A stretch of DNA of 5,056 bases from NCBI GenBank assembly GCA_030042885.1, contig JASHYW010000383.1, forward strand, positions 1 to 5,056, in the 5' to 3' direction. Below the pieces are notes generated by a model. That model did not search any database. It was not told the origin of the DNA and was given only the letters and a program-made list of their open reading frames with translations. A program made the translations under genes and the position numbers. Positions 1 to 5,056 of the stretch are shown here, in pieces. The DNA is from Streptosporangiaceae bacterium. Lineage in GTDB: Bacteria > Actinomycetota > Actinomycetes > Streptosporangiales > Streptosporangiaceae. Every line of letters begins with the position of its first letter. Positions within the stretch are counted from its first letter, which is position 1.

Positions 1-1
1 C

Positions 2-364
2 GCGTCCAACGAGAAGCTCGCCGCGTTGACCGTCGCCGGGTCGGTGGGGGCCGGTCTGGCCGACCGGTTCTCGGACCTGGAATTGGACTGCTACTGGTTT
101 GATCCGCCGAGTGACCTGGACCGCTCAGGCCCGGTTCATGTGCTCGGCGGTGAACTGGAGGCGCTGTGGGACTACGACGCTGACGAGGAGGAGTGGAGCA
201 ACGACTACCGGCTCGGCGAACTTGCGGTGACGGTGAGCAGCTTCCTGGTCAGCACGATCGACCACTTCGAACGATCTGTACAGCTGACCGTCGAAGGCTC
301 ACAGCGCTGCTCGGAAGGCCGCGTTAGGGCGTGTCCCGTAGATCTTCGGTTCTGCCTGGTGTAG
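2..364 (+). pseudogene. Nucleotidyltransferase-domain protein, internal fragment cut by IS5-family insertion
   Basis: The reading frame is open from the left edge of the window, so the true start is outside. The TTG at 26 lies inside the domain and is not a credible start. Residues 13-32, counted from position 2, read GSVGAGLADRFSDLELDCYW. This is the GS...D.E signature of the polymerase-beta-like nucleotidyltransferase fold, in which the GS pair holds the nucleotide and the Asp and Glu (here D25 and E27) bind metal. The later stretch ELAVTVSSFLVSTIDHF resembles the strand and helix that follow in stand-alone members of this family. The substrate cannot be named. After about position 280 the protein stops resembling the family, and from about 327 the DNA belongs to the insertion sequence, so the last 12 or so codons to the TAG at 362-364 are read-through into the IS. 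The gene is therefore a remnant without its C-terminal half. The family is fairly sure; the exact break point is not. Confidence 0.65.
327..339 (+). repeat. Candidate left terminal inverted repeat of the IS5-family element
   Basis: The motif GGGCGTGTCCCGT follows TTA at 324-326 and lies 35 bases before the transposase start, a normal distance for an IS of this size. It was chosen because the nucleotidyltransferase resemblance ends upstream of it and because GG tips next to TA are usual in IS427-like elements. No right-hand copy is available in this window to confirm it. Confidence 0.35.
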
Positions 365-365
365 A

Positions 366-389
366 TCAGGCGGGTGGATGATCGCCTGA
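366..389 (+). promoter_or_regulatory. Hairpin enclosing the start codon of the IS5-family transposase
   Basis: TCAGGCG (366-372) and CGCCTGA (383-389) are perfect 7-base complements around a 10-base loop, GGTGGATGAT. The loop contains the GTG start (374-376), and the left arm contains the only purine-rich ribosome-binding candidate (AGG at 368-370). A competing 5-base stem, GCCTG (354-358) with CAGGC (367-371), shares the same arm. In RNA the hairpin could hide the start from ribosomes. Other insertion sequences such as IS10 and IS50 are known to block translation of read-through messages in this manner. Its function here is inferred. Confidence 0.35.
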
Positions 390-1288
390 GTCGTCATGAC
401 CTGACAGATGAGGAATGGCAGCGGCTGCTGCCGATGATGCCTGCCGATGCCCGGCAGGGCCGCCGGTGGAGTAATCACCGGATGGTGATCGACGGGATCT
501 TGTTCCGGACCCGGACCGGCTGCCCGTGGCGTGATTTGCCGGGTGAGTACGGGCACTGGAAGACCGTCTACAACCGGCATCGCCGCTGGTCGCTGGACGG
601 CACCTGGGACAAGATCCTGGGCCGGGTGCGGGCTGGGTGCGATGAGGCCGAGGGGCCTGACTGGACGCTCAGCGCCGATTCCACCGTGGTGCGGGCGCAT
701 CAGTACGCCGCCGGGGCCCGCCACGCGCTGCCGGCGGAACTGATGAAGGGGGCACCACCGAATGACAAGAATCTCCCGGCCCGGCCGGGCCAGGAGGCGC
801 TGGGCCGCTCCCGCGGCGGGCCGAGCACCAAGATCCACCTGGCCGCCGACCGCCGGTGCCGCCCGGTCAGCCGGATCCTGACCCCCGGCCAGCATGGCGA
901 CTGCCCGCAGTTCATCCCGCTGCTGGAGGCCGTCCGCATCGCCCGCCGCGGGAAAGGACGGCCGCGTACCCGGCCGGGCCGGGCGATGGCCGACAAGGCG
1001 TACTCATCGGCGGCCAACCGCTCCTGGCTGCGCCGCCGCGGCATCGCCGCGGTCATCCCGGTCAAAGAGGACCAGAACAAACACCGCCGCGCCCGCGGGC
1101 GGGCAGGCGGCCGCCCGCCCGCCTTCGAGGCCGCACGCTACCAAGAGCGCAACACCGTCGAGCGCTGCTTCGCCAAGCTCAAGCACTTCCGCGCCGTCGC
1201 GACCCGCTATGACAAGCGCGACTTCATGTACCAGGGGCTCGCGGCACCATCCAGCGCAAAAACAACGATTAGCATCACGGCCGCATAA
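374..1288 (+). CDS. IS5-family transposase, C-terminus replaced by Tn3 terminal repeat
   Basis: This is a DDE (RNase H-like) transposase that would cut and join the ends of its own IS. An in-frame TAG at 362 leaves GTG at 374 as the only reasonable start. Residues about 8-80 form the N-terminal DNA-binding region typical of IS5/IS427 proteins (LTDEEWQRLLP, then GCPWRDLP). Catalytic residues are visible as D102 in SADSTVVRAHQ, D207 in MADKAYSS and E263 in RNTVERCFAKLK. The last of these sits in a perfect Y(2)R(3)E(6)K signature (Y256, R259, E263, K270). The gene is one uninterrupted frame, without the programmed frameshift of many IS427 relatives. Up to residue 288 (TRYDKRDFMYQG) it is standard. 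Relatives then continue roughly as T-[IV]-x-x-A-x-[IV]-x-[IV]-W-L-R, whereas here the last 16 residues (LAAPSSAKTTISITAA) are read from the Tn3 repeat and the bases after it. The catalytic triad is complete, but the final helix is lost and the element lacks its right end, so it is probably immobile. Confidence 0.85.
   Translation: MDDRLSRHDLTDEEWQRLLPMMPADARQGRRWSNHRMVIDGILFRTRTGCPWRDLPGEYGHWKTVYNRHRRWSLDGTWDKILGRVRAGCDEAEGPDWTLSADSTVVRAHQYAAGARHALPAELMKGAPPNDKNLPARPGQEALGRSRGGPSTKIHLAADRRCRPVSRILTPGQHGDCPQFIPLLEAVRIARRGKGRPRTRPGRAMADKAYSSAANRSWLRRRGIAAVIPVKEDQNKHRRARGRAGGRPPAFEAARYQERNTVERCFAKLKHFRAVATRYDKRDFMYQGLAAPSSAKTTISITAA
1234..1272 (+). repeat. Left terminal inverted repeat of the Tn3-family transposon
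   Basis: The 39 bases have the standard Tn3-family arrangement. GGGG is at the outer tip (1234-1237), an A-rich core GCGCAAAAAC spans 1254-1263, and an inner ACGATTAG spans 1265-1272. These correspond to the CG-AAAAC and ACG-TTAAG blocks of the Tn3 repeat. The position agrees independently with the exact point where the IS5-type transposase stops resembling its family. It also lies 110 bases before the tnpA start. TnpA would bind here and cut at the GGGG tip. The partner repeat is not in the window, so the assignment rests on motif layout and the junction. Confidence 0.65.
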
Positions 1289-1366
1289 CGAGAGGCCGAG
1301 TTGCCGGGTTTTGCTGCGAGTGAGCGTCCATGTCGGATAGGTGTTCTCCAGCGAGGTCCGCTCTTC

Positions 1367-1385
1367 GGGGGAAGGGACGCCGGTG
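1367..1385 (+). promoter_or_regulatory. Ribosome-binding site fixing the tnpA start at GTG 1383
   Basis: The purine run GGGGGAAGGG (1367-1376) sits 6 bases before GTG at 1383-1385, an ideal distance. The frame can be opened earlier at GTG 1341, but that would place the ribosome-binding run inside the gene. It would also add 14 residues (MFSSEVRSSGEGTP) before VATRDVFSDDE, which is how related actinobacterial TnpA proteins begin. The leader 1273-1366 holds no further gene. A weak promoter candidate there is TTGCTG at 1311-1316 with GGATAG at 1335-1340, which I do not regard as established. Confidence 0.6.
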
Positions 1386-4300
1386 GCGACCAGGGACGTG
1401 TTCTCAGACGATGAGCCGGCGCAGTTACGGGGCTTCCCTGAGCCCGCGCGTGCTGAGCTGATCCGGTACTTCACGCTCGGGCCGGCTGATGAGGCGTTCG
1501 TCCGGAAGTTCCGGGGCCAGGACAACGTGATGGGCGTGGCGGTGCAGCTCGGCACGCTGCCGTGGCTCGGGTTCGTCCCGGACGACGTGGCCGCCGCCCC
1601 GGTCGCCGTGGTGGCCCGGCTGTCGGAGAAGCTGGGCGTCCCGGTCGGCGCGCTGCGCGGTTACGGTGCCCGCGAGCAGACCCGCACCGGTCATCTGCGC
1701 GAGGTCGCCGGGTACCTGGGCTGGCGGGCGGTCGACGGGCCGCGCTGGAAGGACCTGGAGGAGTTCTTGTTCGCGCGGGCGATGGAGCACGACTCGCCGA
1801 AGCTGCTGTTCCGGCAGGCGTGCGAGTACCTGTCCTCGTCCATGCTGGTCCGGCCGGGCATCGTGAAGATCCTGGAGCGCGTCGCGACCGCGCGGGAACG
1901 GGCGCGGGAGGAGACCTGGGCGCGGGTCGCCCCGCTGCTCACCCCGCAGCGGCAGGCGGAGCTGGACGAGCTGCTGGCGGTCGATCCCGTGCTCGGCCGC
2001 ACGCGGCTGTCCTGGCTTGGGACCGGGCCCGTCGCGGCCCCGGGGGCGGTGAAGGGCGAGCTGGAGAAGCTGGCCTACCTGCGCGGGCTGGACGCGGACA
2101 CGCTGGACCTGTCGGTGCTGCCGGCAGAGCGGCGGCGGTTCCTGGCCGGGGTGGGCCGCCGGCTGACGCCGCAGCACCTGGCGCGGCGTGAGCCCGCCCG
2201 CCGGTACCCGATCCTGCTGACGCTGATCGCGCAGTCCGCGGTCGACGTGCTGGACGAGTCCTTGCTGCTGTTCGACCAGGCGCTGTCGGGCCGGGAGTCA
2301 GCCGCGCGGGCACGGCTGACCGAGGTGCTGGCCGAGCGCGCCCGCGGCGGGGAGAACCGGCAGGCGCTTCTGGACGACATCCTGCGGATCGTGCTGGACC
2401 CGGAGGTCGGCGAGGACCAGGTGGGCGCGCGGCTGCGCGGGGAAATAGGCCACGAGCGGATGCGGGCAGCGTGGGAGGCCCGCCGCGAGCGGCTGCCCCG
2501 CGATCACGGGCACCTGGCGATGATGGACGCCTCCATGGCCTACCTGCGCCAGTTCGTCCCGGACGTGCTGGCCGCCGTCCGGTTCGCCGGCGGCCCCGGG
2601 ACGGATGAGCTGCTGCAGGCCGTGACCATCCTGGCCGGGCTGTACGCGACCAGGGCCCGCAAGGTCCCCGACGGCGCGCCCGGCGGGTTCGTGCCCGCCC
2701 GCTGGGCCGGCTACCTCGAGAAGGCCGCGGAGGACGGCGACGCCACCGCCTGCCGGCACTACTGGGAGCAGTGCGTGCTGATGGCCCTGCGCGACGGGCT
2801 GCGCTCAGGAGATGTCTACGTCCCCGGGTCCCGGCGGTACGCCGACCCTGCCTGTTTCCTTCTCACCCCGCAGCAATGGGAGCCGCAGCGCCTGGAGTTC
2901 TGCCACGTGGCCGGCAAGCCGGCGTCCGCGGCCGAGGCCCTGGCCCTGGCGAACGACGAGCTGCACGCGGCGCTGGCCGACCTGGAGACCCAGCTCGCCC
3001 GCGGCGGCGGCCCGGGCGAGGTCCGGCTCACCGCCGGCGGGGAACTGGTCATCCCGCCGCTGACCGCACAGGACGTCCCGGCCGAGGCGCTGCGCGACGA
3101 GCTCGGCGCGATGCTGCCCCGCGTCCCGATCGCCTCGGTGCTGGTGGAGATCGACGCCCGGACCGGATTCACCGACCACCTGGTGCACGCGGGCGGCAAG
3201 GTCACCCGCCCGCCGGACCTGAAGCGGAACCTGCTGTACGTGATCATCGCCGAGGCCACCAACATGGGCCTGGGTCCGATGGCCGAATCCTGCGGCGTGC
3301 CGCACGACGTGCTGGCCTGGACCGCCGAATGGTACTTCCGCGGCGAGACGCTGGAGGCCGCCAACGCCGCGATTGTCAACTACCACCACCGGCTGCCGAT
3401 GGCCCGGGCGTTCGGCACCGGCACCTTGTCCTCCTCCGACGGGCAGCGGTTCCCGGTCAAGGGCAAGTCGCTGACCGCCCGGCACCTGTCCCGCTACTTC
3501 GCCCGCGGGCAGGGCCTCTCCACCTACACCCACGTCTCGGACCAGCACTCGACCTTCGACACCAAGGTGATCGCGGCGACCGGCCCGGAAAGCCCCTACG
3601 CGCTCGACGGCATCCTGGGCAACCAGACCGACCTGCTCATCACCGAGCACGCCACCGGCACCCACGGCGCGACGCTGGCGAACTTCGCGCTGTTTGACCT
3701 CGCCGGCCTGCAGCTGTCCCCCCGCATCCGCGACCTGGGCAAGATCACCATGTACCGGACCGGGCCGAGGGCCGAGTTCGCGGCCCGCTACCCGTCGGCC
3801 GGGCACCTGCTCACCCGCCGGCTCAACGAGGACCTGATCACCGGCATGCGGGACGACCTGCTGCGCGTCGCCGCCTCCGTCAAGGGCGGCCACGCCTCGG
3901 CCGCCCTGGTGGTCGGCAAGCTGTGCTCGTCCCGCCGCCAGCAGAACGCCCTCGCGGCCGCGATCAAGGAGTACGGCGCGCTGCGCCGCACCGTCTACGC
4001 CGCCCGCTACCTGGCCGACAAGACCTGCCGGCGGCGGATCGGCCGCCAGCTGAACAAGGGCGAGAACCTGCACGCGCTCAAGCGGTCACTCGCCTACGCC
4101 GGCGCAGGGGCGCTGCGCCGCCGGCACCACGAGCAGCAGGCCGAGCAGATGTGGTGCCTGACCCTGGCCACCAACGCGGTCGTCACCTGGACCACCGAAT
4201 ACCACGGCCTGGCCGTCACCGCCCTGCGGCGCGCCGGGCGGGACATCGACGACGCGGTCCTGGCGCACATCTGGCCCACCCACCACGAGAACGTCCACTT

Positions 4301-4400
4301 CTACGGCACCCACTCCGTCGACGTCGACGGCGAGCTCGCCAAGCTCGACTCCGACGGCTACCGGCCGCTACGCGCCGCCGCCGCGGAGCAGGCCCGGTGA
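1383..4400 (+). CDS. tnpA: Tn3-family transposase TnpA, apparent catalytic Asp-to-Gly change
   Basis: This is the transposase of a replicative Tn3-type transposon, 1005 residues from GTG 1383, the family's usual size (about 960-1020). The N-terminal part, to about residue 170 (RGFPEPARAELIRYF, LPWLGFVPDD), is the DUF4158 DNA-binding region. The last 400 or so residues are the Tn3 DDE domain, with these landmarks: VEIDARTGFTDHL (about 588-600), SSSDGQRF (D686), YTHVSDQHSTF, PRIRDLG, LNKGE (E894) and LATNAVVTW, ending in HIWPTHHENVHFYG and DGYRPLR. By spacing, the catalytic triad should be the D of SSDGQRF, the second D of a TDTxG motif and the E of LNKGE. Here the middle site reads HATGTHG, so residue 759 is Gly (codon GGC, 3657-3659) where Asp (GAC) is expected. 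The rest of the frame is intact and strongly G/C at third positions, so the change may be recent or a sequencing error. There is no resolvase beside it. Family identity is certain; loss of activity is inferred. Confidence 0.95.
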   Translation: MATRDVFSDDEPAQLRGFPEPARAELIRYFTLGPADEAFVRKFRGQDNVMGVAVQLGTLPWLGFVPDDVAAAPVAVVARLSEKLGVPVGALRGYGAREQTRTGHLREVAGYLGWRAVDGPRWKDLEEFLFARAMEHDSPKLLFRQACEYLSSSMLVRPGIVKILERVATARERAREETWARVAPLLTPQRQAELDELLAVDPVLGRTRLSWLGTGPVAAPGAVKGELEKLAYLRGLDADTLDLSVLPAERRRFLAGVGRRLTPQHLARREPARRYPILLTLIAQSAVDVLDESLLLFDQALSGRESAARARLTEVLAERARGGENRQALLDDILRIVLDPEVGEDQVGARLRGEIGHERMRAAWEARRERLPRDHGHLAMMDASMAYLRQFVPDVLAAVRFAGGPGTDELLQAVTILAGLYATRARKVPDGAPGGFVPARWAGYLEKAAEDGDATACRHYWEQCVLMALRDGLRSGDVYVPGSRRYADPACFLLTPQQWEPQRLEFCHVAGKPASAAEALALANDELHAALADLETQLARGGGPGEVRLTAGGELVIPPLTAQDVPAEALRDELGAMLPRVPIASVLVEIDARTGFTDHLVHAGGKVTRPPDLKRNLLYVIIAEATNMGLGPMAESCGVPHDVLAWTAEWYFRGETLEAANAAIVNYHHRLPMARAFGTGTLSSSDGQRFPVKGKSLTARHLSRYFARGQGLSTYTHVSDQHSTFDTKVIAATGPESPYALDGILGNQTDLLITEHATGTHGATLANFALFDLAGLQLSPRIRDLGKITMYRTGPRAEFAARYPSAGHLLTRRLNEDLITGMRDDLLRVAASVKGGHASAALVVGKLCSSRRQQNALAAAIKEYGALRRTVYAARYLADKTCRRRIGRQLNKGENLHALKRSLAYAGAGALRRRHHEQQAEQMWCLTLATNAVVTWTTEYHGLAVTALRRAGRDIDDAVLAHIWPTHHENVHFYGTHSVDVDGELAKLDSDGYRPLRAAAAEQAR

Positions 4401-4410
4401 GCGCGGGCAA

Positions 4411-4489
4411 GCCAGAGATCCGGTAGCACCGGCTACGAGCGCATCCGGGCCGTGTGCTGCGTCATTCGTCATCGGCGACCGGATCTGGC
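4411..4489 (+). terminator. Long imperfect stem-loop after tnpA, possible terminator
   Basis: Ten bases after the tnpA stop, GCCAGAGATCCGGT (4411-4424) pairs with ACCGGATCTGGC (4478-4489): 12 base pairs with a 2-base AG bulge. Directly inside, AGCACCGGC (4425-4433) pairs with GCCGTGTGCT (4449-4458), with one bulged T. Together they form a branched or kinked hairpin of 79 bases. It is followed by CTTTGGTT rather than a clean T run, so it is not a classical intrinsic terminator, but T-poor hairpin terminators are common in actinomycetes. It could also be a binding site in DNA. The structure is seen; the role is inferred from position. Confidence 0.4.
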
Positions 4490-4545
4490 CTTTGGTTACA
4501 TACGGTGACGACTCGGCAGTCGCGCGACACGCGATATCCGCCTCC

Positions 4546-4677
4546 GGGCTATTCACGTAAGTGGGGTAGCTTCGGTAGCTGAACGTAATCAGACCTGGTC
4601 GTTGGTTCAACTCGGCCAGATTGGACCTTCCCAGAGCAACCCTCTGAGCTGGGCAACTCCGGTTAAGTGAATACCCC
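4546..4677. repeat. Pair of 19-base inverted repeats, 94 bases apart
   Basis: GGGCTATTCACGTAAGTGG (4546-4564) and CCGGTTAAGTGAATACCCC (4659-4677) are inverted copies matching at 15 of 19 positions, with the core TATTCAC-TAA shared. They lie in the AT-richer part of the region after tnpA. The span also contains a direct repeat GGTAGCTTC/GGTAGCTGA (4565-4582) and a short CCCAG...CTGGG hairpin (4630-4653). Such paired sites could bind a dimeric regulator or a recombinase, but nothing in the window identifies the protein. Confidence 0.35.
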
Positions 4678-4799
4678 AGATCCGCCTTATGCGCAGCAGC
4701 CCGGGTTGTCATCTCAGTCCGCCATGTCAGGCCGCACGCGAACGAGTGATCTGAGCGCAGCTGGCGATGGCCGCTGACTCGCTCAAAGGTAGCCGGATT

Positions 4800-4838
4800 G
4801 AGCGCGCCGAGCGCTCGCATGCATGTGCGCTGAGCGCA
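4800..4838. repeat. Cluster of adjoining short palindromes
   Basis: Within 39 bases there are CGAGCGCTCG (4808-4817, perfect), CATGCATG (4819-4826, perfect) and TGCGCTGAGCGCA (4826-4838, perfect around a central G). The hexamer GAGCGC occurs three times (4800, 4809 and 4832). The nine bases CTGAGCGCA at 4830-4838 also occur at 4751-4759. The density is higher than elsewhere in the window. It may be an operator or recombination site, or simply foldable sequence; no function can be assigned. Confidence 0.3.
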
Positions 4839-5056
4839 TAAGTGGACCTCGTCTCAGGTCGATCTCCTTCAGCGGCGTCTCGGTGAAGCGCCCGAAGGTC
4901 CCGGGGTGAAGATGGTGTTTGCGGGGGTGTTCATGTTTGCCAGGCTTCGGGTCGCCGGTGCCGCCGCGTCCAGCCGGCGGCCAGCGCTGGGCCGGTCGCC
5001 GCTGGCCGTTTCCGCACCTATCCGGCCCGAGAGGTGTACAGCCGTATGTCCGTGCC

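Larger units (their letters stand above)
327..1233 (+). mobile_element. IS5-family (IS427-like) insertion sequence, 5' part; 3' end displaced
   Basis: This is the left portion of an insertion sequence carrying the IS5-type transposase at 374-1288. I place the left tip at the GGGCGTGTCCCGT that starts at 327, preceded by TTA. IS427-type elements usually begin with GG and duplicate a TA, which fits, but the matching right repeat (ACGGGACACGCCC) is not found anywhere in the window, so the tip is not proven. The element breaks off at 1233/1234, where the Tn3-type terminal repeat begins. The missing right end should be short, covering the last 15 or so transposase codons plus the terminal repeat. 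It should lie beyond the right end of the Tn3 element. Confidence 0.65.
1234..5056 (+). mobile_element. Tn3-family transposon, left end and tnpA; right end outside window
   Basis: The element starts at the GGGG at 1234 inside the IS5-type transposase gene and includes tnpA at 1383-4400, transcribed away from this end. No inverse copy of the left repeat was found up to 5056, by reading for CTAATCGTTGTTTTTGCGC and near variants. The transposon therefore either extends past the window with other cargo or has lost its right end. No resolvase gene is visible. Tn3 elements normally duplicate 5 bases on insertion; the 5 bases just left of the tip are TACCA (1229-1233), so a second TACCA should follow the right tip if that end is intact. 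Confidence 0.7.
4401..5056. other. Gene-free stretch downstream of tnpA, lower GC
   Basis: I see no convincing gene in these 656 bases. GC falls from over 75% in much of tnpA to roughly 55-62% between about 4440 and 4680. The longest reverse frame (4820 to 4368) runs into the 3' end of tnpA, has no ribosome-binding site, shows weaker third-position G/C bias and resembles nothing I know. Near the right edge, a reverse-strand frame is open from 5055 to the TGA at 4783 without a good start. Part of it (HPGTFGRFTETPLKEIDLR, about 4908-4852) has coding-like codons and may be a gene remnant. The stretch contains a long stem-loop, a 19-base inverted repeat and a palindrome cluster, listed separately. 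It contains no tRNA, CRISPR array or second Tn3 terminal repeat that I can recognise. Confidence 0.5.

Noticed and set aside
1234..1265. Reading the IS5 transposase break as an 8-base insertion, since removing GGCTCGCG restores YQGTI
   Set aside because: The frame after the restored GTI gives QRKNND and a stop, unlike the family's ending. The Tn3-type terminal repeat explains the whole stretch better, so the GCACCATC match is probably coincidence.
1341..1382. Extension of TnpA to the earlier GTG at 1341, adding 14 residues
   Set aside because: A strong ribosome-binding run at 1367-1376 is correctly spaced for GTG 1383. The family resemblance begins at VATRDVFSDDE, and the extra residues look like untranslated leader.
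2771..3697. Plus-strand 308-residue open frame overlapping tnpA
   Set aside because: It is an out-of-frame Arg/Ala/Pro/Gly-rich reading of tnpA with no family features.
2805..4073. Long reverse-strand open frame (422 residues) opposite tnpA
   Set aside because: It is a shadow of the very G/C-rich codons of tnpA. Its composition is Gly/Ala/Arg/Val/Gln rich with no domain, and tnpA itself is unmistakable.
4563..4590. Second Tn3-type end starting GGGGTAGCTT and ending ACGTAATC
   Set aside because: It is too short, lacks the A-rich core, shows no resemblance to the left repeat beyond GGGG and has the wrong orientation to be the right end.
4595..4625. Possible tRNA, because of GGTTCAA resembling a T-loop
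   Set aside because: The flanking bases do not form a five-pair T stem, and no anticodon arm or acceptor stem fits around it.
4368..4820. 150-residue reverse-strand open frame after tnpA
   Set aside because: It has no ribosome-binding site, only moderate third-position G/C bias (about 60-70% by eye against about 90% in tnpA), overlaps the 3' end of tnpA and has no recognisable domain.
4906..5056. Plus-strand frame from GTG 4906 or ATG 4912 open to the window edge (MVFAGVFMFARLRVAG...)
   Set aside because: It has no properly spaced ribosome-binding site, only about 50 residues are visible, and it becomes Arg/Ser/Pro rich without recognisable features. It may be chance.

Overview
The window is about 70% GC. 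Codon third positions are strongly G/C biased in the large gene, GTG starts are used, and the gene families present all point to a high-GC actinomycete (Streptomyces-like or a relative). The sequence alone does not give the genus. Nothing here looks like a housekeeping operon. It is a stack of mobile elements nested inside one another, with one broken host gene at the left edge.

Layout, left to right. (1) Positions 2 to about 326 hold the remains of a nucleotidyltransferase-fold gene. Its start lies left of the window and its 3' part is displaced. (2) From about 327, an IS5-family insertion sequence (IS427-like) begins, with its DDE transposase at 374-1288 on the plus strand. The transposase is normal through the catalytic core and YREK motif, but its last residues are replaced after ...FMYQG. 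(3) The replacement starts exactly at a GGGG at 1234. The roughly 39 bases from there have the layout of a Tn3-family terminal inverted repeat: GGGG at the outer tip, then GCGCAAAAAC and ACGATTAG inside. So a Tn3-family transposon appears to have jumped into the IS5 transposase gene. (4) The Tn3 transposase gene tnpA fills 1383-4400. (5) Positions 4401-5056 contain no convincing gene. Composition drops to about 55-62% GC in the part next to tnpA. The stretch holds a long imperfect stem-loop just after the tnpA stop, a 19-base inverted repeat and a cluster of palindromes.

The right end of the Tn3 element, the rest of IS5 and the rest of the nucleotidyltransferase gene are not seen. The nested model predicts they lie further right, in that order. 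No resolvase (tnpR/tnpI) is visible.

The two most useful observations are the nested insertion, which gives a testable prediction for the right-hand junction, and an apparent loss of a catalytic residue in TnpA. Where the family normally has a TDTxG motif, this protein reads TGTHG (codon 3657-3659, GGC instead of GAC, a one-base change). If the alignment holds, this transposon cannot move by itself. I did not find a convincing new biological system, and the 3' tail is described as low-confidence structure.
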